Below are positions 8,921 to 17,401 of a DNA stretch of 64,000 nucleotides, piece by piece. The position numbers and the translations under genes were made by a program. A model generated the notes under the pieces. The model did not search any database. It worked only from the letters and a program-made list of their open reading frames with translations, and was not told the DNA's origin. This DNA is from Enterocloster bolteae (GTDB taxonomy: Bacteria; Bacillota; Clostridia; Lachnospirales; Lachnospiraceae). Within the stretch, counting starts at the first letter, position 1; each line of letters starts with the position of its first letter. The stretch lies in assembly GCA_021772025.1 (NCBI GenBank), contig JAETNT010000004.1:98487-162486 (forward strand), written 5' to 3'.

Positions 8921-9922
8921 TTATCGTTCAAATCCGGACTTTTCCGGAAGGATTGATTCTAACGCTTCCGCGATTATTCTTTTTATCTCCTCAAAGTCCC
9001 TGCTGCTGACTTCATTTAAACTGATAATCGGATAGGCCTGACTTTTGATAGCCTTTGCGGCATCTTTAACATTCTCTTTATCAACTAGGAACATTTTCCC
9101 TTTATATTTATGGGGGATAAAATTTCCTGAACATATCTGCCACATGGTAACCAGCCGCTGGGTAACATCTGAGTATGCACGAAAACGGTTTTGAGACGCC
9201 CGGTCAAGAACTTCCGTCTCTTTTTCCCATATCTCCTTAAGTACCGACTTTTTCATCGGCATCGCCTCATGAGGATAAACAAAAGACTCAAAATTATGCC
9301 AAAATTGCAAATTTTTATTTTGTTCCAAACGGTTTCCGTAAACCGGGTCAAACCACTTCTCATAATTTTTTTTAACTACTTCCTGCTTATCAAAGTTCCG
9401 GTTTAGCAACACCATATTATTGACACATGCATAATTCATCTGGAGATCCATTCCTTTATCAGCCTTTAAAATAAAATGAGTCTCCACTGCCTCTTCGCAG
9501 GGAATATTATCTCGGAAATAGTACTCCTTCGGGATGGGCTGAACAGGAAACAGGTCATCATTAAAGAGAATATAATTCTCGCTTAAGTCCGGAATCCGGA
9601 AATAATTCATTTCAATAACATTGGAATTAAAAGTCGGCAGATACTTTTCTGGAATATAATCGCTATGTTTTATAATTATCAGTTTTTCATGAGATATGTT
9701 TAACCACTCTGGCAAATGTCCCCATGTGACAAAAAACACTTTATGTACCCAGGGCATGTTCTTTTCAATCCCGCGAAAAACATACTGAAGATTGTCCCAG
9801 GACTGGTAGCGGACATTGGAATGGATATGGTTTGAGTCATATTTCTTTCTTTCTTCGTTCCAGGCTGGGTCATTTCCGTCCACCCAAGGCAGGATAATAT
9901 CAATTGGCGCTGCTGACATCAT
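8921..9922 (-). CDS. Stealth-family capsular polysaccharide phosphotransferase
   Basis: The 333-residue protein carries the Stealth conserved regions in order: IDIILPWVDGNDPAW (CR1), then NVRYQSWDNLQYVFRGIEKN with FFVTWGHLPEWLN, HSDYIPEKYLPTFNSNVIE (CR2), LSENYILFNDDLFP (CR2/CR3) and later HNFESFVYPHEAMPMKKSVL. Stealth proteins transfer hexose-1-phosphate units to build phosphodiester-linked capsules. GGAG sits 7 nt before the first of two adjacent ATGs. It is the first gene of the 9.9-4.1 kb transcript and indicates a phosphate-linked polymer. Confidence 0.88.
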   Translation of the reverse strand: MMSAAPIDIILPWVDGNDPAWNEERKKYDSNHIHSNVRYQSWDNLQYVFRGIEKNMPWVHKVFFVTWGHLPEWLNISHEKLIIIKHSDYIPEKYLPTFNSNVIEMNYFRIPDLSENYILFNDDLFPVQPIPKEYYFRDNIPCEEAVETHFILKADKGMDLQMNYACVNNMVLLNRNFDKQEVVKKNYEKWFDPVYGNRLEQNKNLQFWHNFESFVYPHEAMPMKKSVLKEIWEKETEVLDRASQNRFRAYSDVTQRLVTMWQICSGNFIPHKYKGKMFLVDKENVKDAAKAIKSQAYPIISLNEVSSRDFEEIKRIIAEALESILPEKSGFER

Positions 9923-10114
9923 TCATTTTCTCCATAGCATATCGCTCGTTTTATTTTAGAGGTTTACACGCGTGGGTATACGCTGGTTATATATTTATCA
10001 TATAAATTATGTATAAATTAACTATACTTTAATACATTATCGTCAAAATTCCAATAATCATAATCTCAGCAGACAAATGGGTACACGATTGCCTTTGCCT
10101 ACTAAGAGTAAAAA

Positions 10115-11251
10115 TCAACTTTTATCTATAACTCTATTTTTATATTTTTTTAAAAATATTATAAACTTACATAACTGTTCCACATATTCTTCCATATCCA
10201 TTTCATGATTACTTAATAAAAGACTACCTGCAAAACTTTTTCGTATAAAATTTTCTTCAAATTCCAGTTCCAGCGCTTCTTTAACATCTTGATAAATAAA
10301 CACTTCCATCGCATCTAAATTAATACATGATTCTGTAAAAACCAATCCATCATATCCCATATACTTCAATATTCTAGATGCCATTTCTTTCGCCGTCTCG
10401 TTTGTAATGTGATTTATATCGCAAAATAGTTTCTCTCGCTTATAACTATTTAATATATAATCACTTATTTTTATATCCCATTCCTTTTCACGTTCAAATA
10501 GTCTCTGCTTAAATTCCTCCCACATATCCAAAATTTCTGACCTTGAATATACCCCGCCTTTTGAGATATAAATCATAATTTCTTCCCTGCTTTTTCCACA
10601 CTCTAACCATTCTGCAATATTTCTGTCAATAAAAAATGGGGGGTTTTTTCCGATTGGCCCATTATACTGCATACTTAATTGCGGGAAAAGATATTTCGGC
10701 ATACCATATAAATTAGGGACAGAAATTATTTTGCAGTTTCCCTTTACATTCTGTAATAATCTTTCCGAGGAAAACTCTTCCCCATATACATTTTCTCTCC
10801 TAACCGACTGATGAAAAAACAAATCACAATTCTGTAATATATTACGGTATTCAAATCGCATCCCTCTCATATTCTGTATGCTGGGAAATGGATAAAAACC
10901 ATATTCTGAAGAAAATCCTTTATGGCGTTCAAGATACTTTTTAATTGCGTCCATATGGCAATTCCCATATGCTACTGCCATTTTTCTACAAAATATTTGA
11001 TATGGTATAAAATCGCTGAACTCATTGTAACCCATACAAATCAGCTGCTGTCTAATCTCCAGATAAGAATCCAATGCAACTATAATAAAACACTTCTTAT
11101 CACATTCCGGCCTATTAATCGGGTACCCTAAAAATTCTCCCGATTTTCTATTGTCCCAAAAACAGCATATATTTATTTTATCAAAATATTCATATACAAA
11201 CTTCTCGCCTATGTTCCCTGCACCAAAAATCACAATTTTCTCTCTAAGCAT
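10115..11251 (-). CDS. WcbI-like polysaccharide biosynthesis protein with N-terminal Rossmann-like module
   Basis: The 378-residue protein begins with the module IVIFGAGNIGEKFVYEYF, CFWDNRKSGEFLGYPI and IIVALDSYLEIRQQL. From about residue 92 it has AVAYGNCHMDAIKKYL, the start of the WcbI-type putative acetyltransferase domain of capsule clusters, with FHQSVRRENVYGEEFSSERLL and SVPNLYGMPKYLFPQ following. Base composition is more AT-rich than in downstream genes, as is common for surface polysaccharide genes. It is separated from the Stealth gene by a 192-nt AT-rich stretch, so it may be transcribed separately. The WcbI call rests on the GNC(H/Q) signature. Confidence 0.65.
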   Translation of the reverse strand: MLREKIVIFGAGNIGEKFVYEYFDKINICCFWDNRKSGEFLGYPINRPECDKKCFIIVALDSYLEIRQQLICMGYNEFSDFIPYQIFCRKMAVAYGNCHMDAIKKYLERHKGFSSEYGFYPFPSIQNMRGMRFEYRNILQNCDLFFHQSVRRENVYGEEFSSERLLQNVKGNCKIISVPNLYGMPKYLFPQLSMQYNGPIGKNPPFFIDRNIAEWLECGKSREEIMIYISKGGVYSRSEILDMWEEFKQRLFEREKEWDIKISDYILNSYKREKLFCDINHITNETAKEMASRILKYMGYDGLVFTESCINLDAMEVFIYQDVKEALELEFEENFIRKSFAGSLLLSNHEMDMEEYVEQLCKFIIFLKKYKNRVIDKS

Positions 11252-11465
11252 TTAACCTTTCCCCCGACAGCAACTCTTTTTGATTTATGTTCCGGCCTAT
11301 ATCTTATTATTTTGACAGGCGCATATTTATATGGCAGAAAACAAAAAATCACTTCTCAAAAGGTATATAATCTCAGTGCCATTATATCCTGAAATTCTCC
11401 TTAAATCAATTGGAACTTTTAAGCATTTCTCGCAATATATAATTATTTCAATCGGTTTTGCATAG

Positions 11466-11824
11466 GTGTGGAAAATGCAAGGAAAGCTAACACACCTTAT
11501 GATGATGTATTTCGTACGCTGCTCAACGATTGCAGCTCTGATCATCCCTGTAGTTAATGAAGTCTTTGGGGAGCATTATTCCGGTCAGGAAAGGATCTCC
11601 TTCTCACCAAATGAGCATTTCTTAAACCAGCAGAATGGAAATGAAAGTGAGCGGATCACGGACAGCAGTTTTCGCATAGAAGGAGAGCCTGTCAAAAAGT
11701 ACCATATAGAATGTCAGAGCGGTTCCGACAGCAGCATGCTGATCAGTTTTTTGAATATGACACACAGATTGCTCTTTCTTTCCCCGGAAAAGTCGGCCGT
11801 AAAAATTTCCCAACAGGACAATAA
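11466..11824 (+). pseudogene. Decayed Rpn/PD-(D/E)XK nuclease family transposase fragment
   Basis: Reading across frames gives ENARKANTPYDDVFRTLLND, then after a 1-nt loss near 11534 LIIPVVNEVFGEHYSG and YHIECQSGSDSSML, and after a second shift near 11745 FFEYDTQIALSFPGK to a TAA at 11822. This matches the N-terminal half of the Rpn/PDDEXK recombination-promoting nuclease family (the IECQ motif carries the catalytic E and Q). There are at least two frameshifts and no C-terminal half, so it is a relic. It ends directly at the shared terminator. Confidence 0.65.
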
Positions 11825-11861
11825 AAAGGCCCCGTATGTGTGATATCAAGGGGCCTTTTTT
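11823..11861. terminator. Bidirectional terminator
   Basis: AAAAAGGCCCC pairs with GGGGCCTTTTTT across a 16-nt loop, and T tracts exist on both strands. It ends the long minus-strand sulfatase/ABC operon and insulates the nuclease relic. Confidence 0.85.
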
Positions 11862-11888
11862 CACTGATTCATGTATGTATTCCATCAC

Positions 11889-12938
11889 TTATTTAATTAC
11901 AATCGCCTGCGACAAATGCCTCGGGGTATCGGCATTTAATCCTTTCTGCTCCGCCATATAGTAGCCCATAAGCTGGCCGATAAAGCCGATCATGGCAGCG
12001 TTCTGCAGGCTGTCATAGCCGTAATTCATATCTAAGGCATAGTCTGCGCCTTTAAAGTCCTTGGACGCAGTATTGCCGATTGCCAAGGTAACGGCCCCGT
12101 ATTCTTTCATCTGGGTTAACAATTTGGCATCGCCGTCTGTAGTTGCCTCATTTGCCAGAAGGATGATCATGGTCTTATCATCCACCAGGCTCATAGGTCC
12201 GTGCCGGTATTCTAAGGTATAGTAGGCCTCTGAGTTGCTCAGGCTCATCTCCTTCATTTTGTTCATGCACTCATTGGCAATGCCGTAATAAATACCCTGG
12301 CCTAAGGTAATATAAAGGTTTAATTCCGGATGTTCCGATACAATCTTTTTTGCCAGCTTATCGGTTTCTTTTAAGAACTCTTCCGACTGGGCGGCGTAAT
12401 CTTTCATTGCTTCGATCTTTTCTTTCTGTCCGCCTGCATAGAAGGCCAGGATAACAGACAGATAAATCATACTGGTAAAAGATCTTGTCATAATGACGCT
12501 GTCTTCCGGAGTTTCAGGCGAAAGGATCATATAGTCATTGTATTTGGCGCTGTCCGCGTCACAGGTGATAGCCAAGCTTTTTACCCCTTCAAAAGTTCTG
12601 ACTTTATCAATAGCCATCCGCACTTCTGTTGTATAGCTTTTCCTGGTGATGGGAAGCACCAGAACCTTTTTCCCTTTTCCCACATAAGTTTCGGGGAAGT
12701 AGTAAAGCTCAGAGCAGCACATTCCTTTCGCCGGAATATCCGTGCAGCTTGCAAATGCATGGGCAGCAGCCTGAGCAAGATAGAGAGAGGTACCGCAGCC
12801 GGTAAAGATCAGCTCGTCATACTCATCTGCAAATACTTGATCCAAAACCTGATAAATCTGGTCTAAAGTGTCATTAATTGCCTGAAAAGAAGCAGGCTGT
12901 CCGTATATTTCTTTATATGTAAGTTCACTGTTTTTCAT
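11889..12938 (-). CDS. SIS-domain sugar-phosphate isomerase/deaminase
   Basis: This 349-residue protein has two SIS domains. FTGCGTSLYLAQAAA is the first sugar-phosphate loop and the second half follows from about residue 195 (YITLGQGIYYGIANEC, YRHGPMSLVDD). It resembles the isomerase half of GlmS and the AgaS/FrlB deaminase-deglycase group; the glutaminase domain is absent. ATG at 12938 is 10 nt after GGAGG; an in-frame TTG at 12944 is only 4 nt after it and less likely. It is the last gene of the sulfatase/ABC operon, next to an aldolase, which fits an AgaS-like step on an amino sugar phosphate. Its Shine-Dalgarno sequence lies in a dispersed repeat. Confidence 0.78.
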   Translation of the reverse strand: MKNSELTYKEIYGQPASFQAINDTLDQIYQVLDQVFADEYDELIFTGCGTSLYLAQAAAHAFASCTDIPAKGMCCSELYYFPETYVGKGKKVLVLPITRKSYTTEVRMAIDKVRTFEGVKSLAITCDADSAKYNDYMILSPETPEDSVIMTRSFTSMIYLSVILAFYAGGQKEKIEAMKDYAAQSEEFLKETDKLAKKIVSEHPELNLYITLGQGIYYGIANECMNKMKEMSLSNSEAYYTLEYRHGPMSLVDDKTMIILLANEATTDGDAKLLTQMKEYGAVTLAIGNTASKDFKGADYALDMNYGYDSLQNAAMIGFIGQLMGYYMAEQKGLNADTPRHLSQAIVIK

Positions 12939-12945
12939 TTTCAAT

Positions 12946-12997
12946 TTTCCTCCTTTTTGCCCTGCTTTTTTGGCATACAGGTATACCCGCAGGGTAT
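12946..12997 (-). repeat. Leader repeat (copy A) upstream of the SIS gene
   Basis: A ~50-bp unit fills nearly the whole gap between the aldolase stop and the SIS start. In gene sense it runs from ACCCTGCGGGTA-like sequence to a GGAGG that is the Shine-Dalgarno site. It is one of seven related units in the window (others at 13865-14018, 50258-50357, 56311-56360). Confidence 0.85.
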
Positions 12998-13007
12998 TTC
13001 CTTTTGG

Positions 13008-13862
13008 TCATGCCTTATTGTCAGAACCGGCCAGCCGGATAATCTTTTTTACATCCTCCTGAAGCTTTTCATTGGCAAACTGGGACAGTTTCCAGGAATG
13101 GCCCTGATGGTTCATGGTCTTTAGGCCTTCTTCATAGTGCTCTACATATTTGTAACGGATCTCTGTGCCGAAATTTATCTTAGCAACGCCCAGCTTTATG
13201 GCTTCCTGGATAATGTCCTCTCTCATGCCGGTACAGCCGTGAAGCACCAGCGGGATATCGGTAAATCCCCGGACTGCTTTCAGCACCTCCAGATGGATAT
13301 CCGGTTCTCCCTTATAGTAGCCATGAGCATTCCCGATGCCGATTGCTAGGGAATCGGGGCAGCACAGGCTCAAAAAGCGGCGTACTTCTTCCGGATCCAC
13401 AATATTTTTGTTTTCCATTACCGCCCCCATATTATCCAGGCGTAAAAGCTCCCCGATCTCCGCTTCCACCGGAACGCCAAAGCATCTGGCCACATCCAGC
13501 ACCTGGTTGGTCATAGCGGCGTTTTCCTCAATGGACTTGGTAGATCCGTCAATCATCAGGGAGGTAAATCCCAGCTTTAAAGCCTCCATACAGATCTCGA
13601 AACCGTCTCCATGGTCTAAATGAATGGCAACCGGTACCGATACCTTATCCGCGCACCATTTACATACATTTACAAACCAGTCGTGGCCGGAATAGGCCCC
13701 GGTGCTGACGTAGTGGGCCAGGATAATGGGAGAGCCCAAGTCCTCTGCCGCCTTGCACACTGCCCAGATAATGTCATAGTTTCCTCCCTGGGTATTGATG
13801 GCAGGCACAGCATAGCCCTTTTTCGAAGCTTCTATTAGCATTTCTTTACTTGTTGTTAACAT
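13008..13862 (-). CDS. Class II ketose-bisphosphate aldolase (KbaY/GatY/FbaA family)
   Basis: This 284-residue zinc aldolase starts at the ATG at 13862 (MLTTSKEMLIEA), 5 nt after GGAGG; longer upstream reading frames only translate the tandem repeats. HLDHGD (81-86) gives the catalytic Asp and a zinc His, GNAHG the second His and VLHGCTG the third. It cleaves a ketose-1,6-bisphosphate (fructose or tagatose type) to DHAP and an aldehyde. Lying between an ABC sugar permease gene and a SIS-domain gene, it probably finishes breakdown of the imported sugar. A second class II aldolase at 35743 is distinct and longer. Confidence 0.85.
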   Translation of the reverse strand: MLTTSKEMLIEASKKGYAVPAINTQGGNYDIIWAVCKAAEDLGSPIILAHYVSTGAYSGHDWFVNVCKWCADKVSVPVAIHLDHGDGFEICMEALKLGFTSLMIDGSTKSIEENAAMTNQVLDVARCFGVPVEAEIGELLRLDNMGAVMENKNIVDPEEVRRFLSLCCPDSLAIGIGNAHGYYKGEPDIHLEVLKAVRGFTDIPLVLHGCTGMREDIIQEAIKLGVAKINFGTEIRYKYVEHYEEGLKTMNHQGHSWKLSQFANEKLQEDVKKIIRLAGSDNKA

Positions 13863-13864
13863 AA

Positions 13865-14018
13865 TTTCCTCCTTCTTGCCCTGTTTTTTGGCATACAGGG
13901 ATACCCGCAGGGTGTTTCCTCCTTCTTGCCCTGTTTTTTGGGCATACAGGGATGCCCGCAGGGTGTTTCCTCCTTCTCGCCCTGTCTTCCCGGGCATACA
14001 GGGATACCCGCAGGGTGT
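13865..14018 (-). repeat. Three tandem leader repeats (copies B, C, D)
   Basis: Three head-to-tail units with periods of 50 and 51 bp start at 13865, 13915 and 13966. Each has GGAGGA, CAGGGC/GCCCTG arms, a short linker with GGCATACAGGGAT on the plus strand and the CCCGCAGGG inverted repeat. The unit nearest the aldolase provides its ribosome binding site. The arms can form hairpins (ACCC-TGC-GGGT and CCCTGT...ACAGGG). Confidence 0.9.
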
Positions 14019-14078
14019 TTTTTGTTTCCAAAACTGATACAGCCGTGCAAGAAGATACCTTGCCTCAACTGTTATAAT

Positions 14079-14918
14079 TTATCCTTTTACCGCACCTGCT
14101 ACCAAGCCTTTTACCATGTATTTCTGGAAGAAGAAGAACAGAAGTACCATAGGCAGGGTTCCGACGATTGAAATGGTGTTAATCAAAGACCAGTCATAGG
14201 ACAATTCTCCCAGATATCGAAGGGCTACACCTGCCGATAGGGTTCTGAGAGAGTCGGTCTGAATCAGGGTTGAGGCGTGGAGATAGTCATCCCAGGAAAG
14301 CAGGAAAGCGTAGATTCCTACTGCCAGCATACCGGGCTTAATCAGAGGCGCTACTACCCGAAACAGAATCTGAAACCGGCCGGCTCCGTCAATCTGAGCG
14401 GCCTCTTCCAACTCCACAGGAATCCCGTCATAAAAACTTGACATCAGCATAATAGTAAAGGGCAGCATGGACGCTCCTACCGCAAACACCAGGCCTATTC
14501 GGGTGTTAATCAAATGGATGTCCCCCATAATCTTATAAAGGGAAATCAAACGGCTGATAATAGGGAACATCTGAGCCGAGGTAAAGGCAGCTACAATCCA
14601 TCCGTTCCACTTAAAGTGGAATCTGGAAAGAGCATAACCGGACATAATTGCAATAAGGGTAGTCATAAGAGCGGCTCCGCCTGCAACAATAAAGTTATTT
14701 TTATAATAGATAAAAAACTCGTTATTTTTTGTGAATAAATCAATATAGCTCTGTACTGTAGGCGCTTGAGGGAGCAACGTAGGCGGGAATTTATATGCCT
14801 CCATGTTGGTTTTGAAGGAAGTTATCAATACCCAGAACAGCGGAAACAGCAAAAACAGCAAAATCAGGGTCAGCACTGCATATTTCACAATATTCGCGGT
14901 TAAACGGTTGCGTTTCAT
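14079..14918 (-). CDS. Carbohydrate ABC transporter permease, MalG/UgpE type
   Basis: This 279-residue protein has six predicted membrane segments, an N-terminal one at about 12-32, and the EAA loop ELEEAAQIDGAGRFQILFRVV that contacts the ATPase. It is an inner-membrane subunit of a CUT1-type sugar importer. GGGGG lies 7 nt before the ATG, and the gene follows the other permease by 14 nt. No ATPase gene is present; many Firmicute CUT1 systems share an MsmK-type ATPase encoded elsewhere. Confidence 0.92.
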   Translation of the reverse strand: MKRNRLTANIVKYAVLTLILLFLLFPLFWVLITSFKTNMEAYKFPPTLLPQAPTVQSYIDLFTKNNEFFIYYKNNFIVAGGAALMTTLIAIMSGYALSRFHFKWNGWIVAAFTSAQMFPIISRLISLYKIMGDIHLINTRIGLVFAVGASMLPFTIMLMSSFYDGIPVELEEAAQIDGAGRFQILFRVVAPLIKPGMLAVGIYAFLLSWDDYLHASTLIQTDSLRTLSAGVALRYLGELSYDWSLINTISIVGTLPMVLLFFFFQKYMVKGLVAGAVKG

Positions 14919-14932
14919 CTTCTATCCCCCCT

Positions 14933-15847
14933 CTACACTTCAGATTCTTTGAAAATACGGTTGTATAGGAACACCACTGCAATCATCATAAGCATCCAGA
15001 CCGTAGTTACCGCCGCGCCGGATCCAAAATTGTTGGAAACAAAGGCTTCCCTGTAGCTCAAGATTGCCATGGTTGTGGTGGAGTTGTTGGGGCCGCCGCC
15101 GGTCATGGTCCAGAACAGCGGGAACTGCTTAAAGTTCTCAATAATGGACATGGATACAGTAACCTTGATAACGCTCTTCATATAAGGCATGGTAATTCGG
15201 AAAAATCTTTGAACCCCATTGGCTCCGTCGATTTTGGCTGCCTCCAGCATATCCTCCGGCACATTGGCAAGTCCCGCCAGAAGGAGCAGAGTCGCCAGGG
15301 GAATCTGCTTCCACAGGGCAGCCACCGAAACGCCAAACATGGCGGTAGCCGGGTTATTTAAGATGGCAAAGTCTGTAACCTTTCCCCCGGTAATTACCCC
15401 GACTAAAAATTTCACCAGGCCATACTGAGGCTGGAACATCCACAGCCAGACCAAACCGGAAATAATGGTGGGCACTACCCAGGGAACCATCATAATGCTT
15501 CGGATAAACCGGGATGCCTTCATATTAGTATTAAGAATCAAAGCCAGAGCCATTCCTAAAATAAATTGGGCGATTACCACCCCAAATACAAATACCAGGG
15601 TATTTATCATAGACGGTACCAGCTTGCCGTTGGAAAACAATTTGGCATAGTTTGCAAAATTATTCCAAATCCCCGGCTCCCCGGAGATAATATTTCTTAC
15701 CCGATAGTCAAAAAAGCTCCGATAAATAGAATCCACTACCGGGATTAAAATAAATACAATCGTTGTAATAATTGCCGGAAGCAGAAGCATTAGTGAAAAC
15801 AGCTTATCTGCTGTATGTCTTTTTATTCCAAAGCGTTTGGTATTCAA
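14933..15847 (-). CDS. Carbohydrate ABC transporter permease, MalF/UgpA type
   Basis: The protein has six membrane segments and the EAA loop DMLEAAKIDGANGVQRFFRI. I chose the TTG at 15847 (304 residues) because GGAGG lies 7 nt before it; the ATG at 15865 would place that GGAGG inside the coding region. It pairs with the MalG-type subunit and the lipoprotein at 17402 to form a sugar importer. It follows the sulfatase gene by about 30 nt. Confidence 0.9.
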   Translation of the reverse strand: MNTKRFGIKRHTADKLFSLMLLLPAIITTIVFILIPVVDSIYRSFFDYRVRNIISGEPGIWNNFANYAKLFSNGKLVPSMINTLVFVFGVVIAQFILGMALALILNTNMKASRFIRSIMMVPWVVPTIISGLVWLWMFQPQYGLVKFLVGVITGGKVTDFAILNNPATAMFGVSVAALWKQIPLATLLLLAGLANVPEDMLEAAKIDGANGVQRFFRITMPYMKSVIKVTVSMSIIENFKQFPLFWTMTGGGPNNSTTTMAILSYREAFVSNNFGSGAAVTTVWMLMMIAVVFLYNRIFKESEV

Positions 15848-15877
15848 AACCCTTCCTCCTCTCATACCTGGTTCCTG

Positions 15878-17335
15878 TTACTTGTTTTCATTGTATACAT
15901 GGAGACCAGGTCCCCACATTCCGGCCAGGTCTTTCTGACCGCCGCCTAAAACCGGTTCCCTGCCTCCGTCAATCTCCGGATTGGCGTAGCGCAGAAACCA
16001 TGTATCCATCTGGCGTTTCATTTTTTCAATCAGCCCCTGATACTCTTCCCGGTGGATCAGATTCTCGTCCTCCCCCGGATCCCTGGTCAAATCGTAGAAT
16101 TCATCCGGTCCAAAAGGAACTCTGTGGATATATTTGTATTCTTTGCTGCGGATCATCCGGGCCGGGCCGTATTCGTCGAAAACTACTACTGTTTTTGAAT
16201 CCCCGGCATCGAGGCCGTTTTGCAGCCCTTCTTCCTCATCTGAATTCAGCAGAGAAGACAAAAAGCTGGTTCCCGGAAGGTTTTTGGCTTCAGGGTTTTC
16301 CATTCCCAGATAGTCTAAAAGAGTGGGCATAAAGTCATATCCGCTGCACATGTCTTCACATACCCGCCCTTCCGGCAGATGGCCTGGACGGCTGATAATC
16401 AAGGGGACTTTTACGGAAGAATCGTAAAGGTTTAAAGGAAAGGTTCCGTTTCCTTTTCCCCAAATTCCATGGTGTCCGCAGTTAAAACCATTGTCGCTGG
16501 AGAAAATCACCAGGGTATCCTCTGTCAATCCATCTTCCTCCAGTTTATCCAGGATCCTTCCCACATTGGCATCCATTGCGGTAACTGCCGCAAAATATCC
16601 AATAAGGTTTTCTCTGGGATGGCGGTAGCCGGGAAGTACGTCCAGCTTTGCCCAGGGATGGGGTGTTTCTCTCTGAGGACAGGTTTTAAACTCACAGTCC
16701 TCATAAAGATCCGTATATTCCTTCGGATGACATCCTACCCAAGGGGAGTGGGGCGCTGTATAGTGAACACTTAGGTAAAACGGATTGCTTTTGTGCTTCT
16801 CCCTGTCAATAAACTTTAGCGCTTCATCTGTAATCACATCTGTAATGTATTCTTTTTCTTCCACATATTTGCCGTCCCGAATCATGGGGGCATTGTAATA
16901 GGGGCCGCCGCCCTTTTGATGGGTATACCAGAAAGTAAAGCCTTTCTGCGGATGAAGGCCATCGCCTAAATGCCATTTCCCGCTTAACCCGCAGGTGTAA
17001 CCGTTTTCCGCCAGAATATCCGTGTAGCCGGTCTGACCTTTCAGATATTCAATGGCTGTCTGGGTGGAACCGCCGTTGCCCCCGCACAGGTAATCATGGA
17101 TGCCATGCTGAGAGGGAATCCGCCCAGTCATCAGGGAAGCTCTGGCAGGAGAGCATACCGGGGAAACACAGAAGAAATTTTCAAAGCGGGTGCCCCTCTC
17201 TGCCAAGCGATCCAGATTGGGAGTGTGAATTTCCTGGTTTCCGTAGCATCCCAGGGACCAGTAGCCCTGATCATCAGTCAGAATAAAAACTATATTGGGG
17301 TTGTCTTGCTTTTTTGTGTTTCGTTGTTTACTCAT
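15878..17335 (-). CDS. Sulfatase (formylglycine-dependent, arylsulfatase/heparan-type)
   Basis: This 485-residue sulfatase has the metal-binding ILTDDQG near residue 18-24 and the signature CSPARASLMTG with C61 as the residue converted to formylglycine (C-x-P-x-R). GLSGKWHLGDG and FSSDNGFNCGHHG supply further active-site residues. There is no signal peptide, so it likely acts in the cytoplasm on an imported sulfated sugar. A Cys-type site in an anaerobe needs an anSME radical SAM maturase, which is not seen near it. It sits between the binding-protein gene and the permease genes of a sugar ABC importer, so sulfate removal is tied to uptake. Confidence 0.9.
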   Translation of the reverse strand: MSKQRNTKKQDNPNIVFILTDDQGYWSLGCYGNQEIHTPNLDRLAERGTRFENFFCVSPVCSPARASLMTGRIPSQHGIHDYLCGGNGGSTQTAIEYLKGQTGYTDILAENGYTCGLSGKWHLGDGLHPQKGFTFWYTHQKGGGPYYNAPMIRDGKYVEEKEYITDVITDEALKFIDREKHKSNPFYLSVHYTAPHSPWVGCHPKEYTDLYEDCEFKTCPQRETPHPWAKLDVLPGYRHPRENLIGYFAAVTAMDANVGRILDKLEEDGLTEDTLVIFSSDNGFNCGHHGIWGKGNGTFPLNLYDSSVKVPLIISRPGHLPEGRVCEDMCSGYDFMPTLLDYLGMENPEAKNLPGTSFLSSLLNSDEEEGLQNGLDAGDSKTVVVFDEYGPARMIRSKEYKYIHRVPFGPDEFYDLTRDPGEDENLIHREEYQGLIEKMKRQMDTWFLRYANPEIDGGREPVLGGGQKDLAGMWGPGLHVYNENK

Positions 17336-17401
17336 ATGGTTTCCTCACCTTTTCTCCCCTGGTTGTTATCGGGCGAGATTAAAATCCCGCCCGATAATTG
17401 C

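Noticed and set aside
11327..11545. Small minus-strand gene next to the nuclease relic
   Set aside because: It has no ribosome binding site and overlaps the relic; a short CEKCLKVP segment was not enough to support a gene.
13865..14018. Tandem repeats as a CRISPR array
   Set aside because: The units abut with no unique spacers, the whole 50-51 bp unit is repeated, other copies are dispersed at gene starts and no cas gene is present.
13846..14068. Small proteins translated from the tandem repeats
   Set aside because: Several frames are open only because the repeat lacks stops; they give low-complexity peptides and run into the real aldolase start, which has its own GGAGG.
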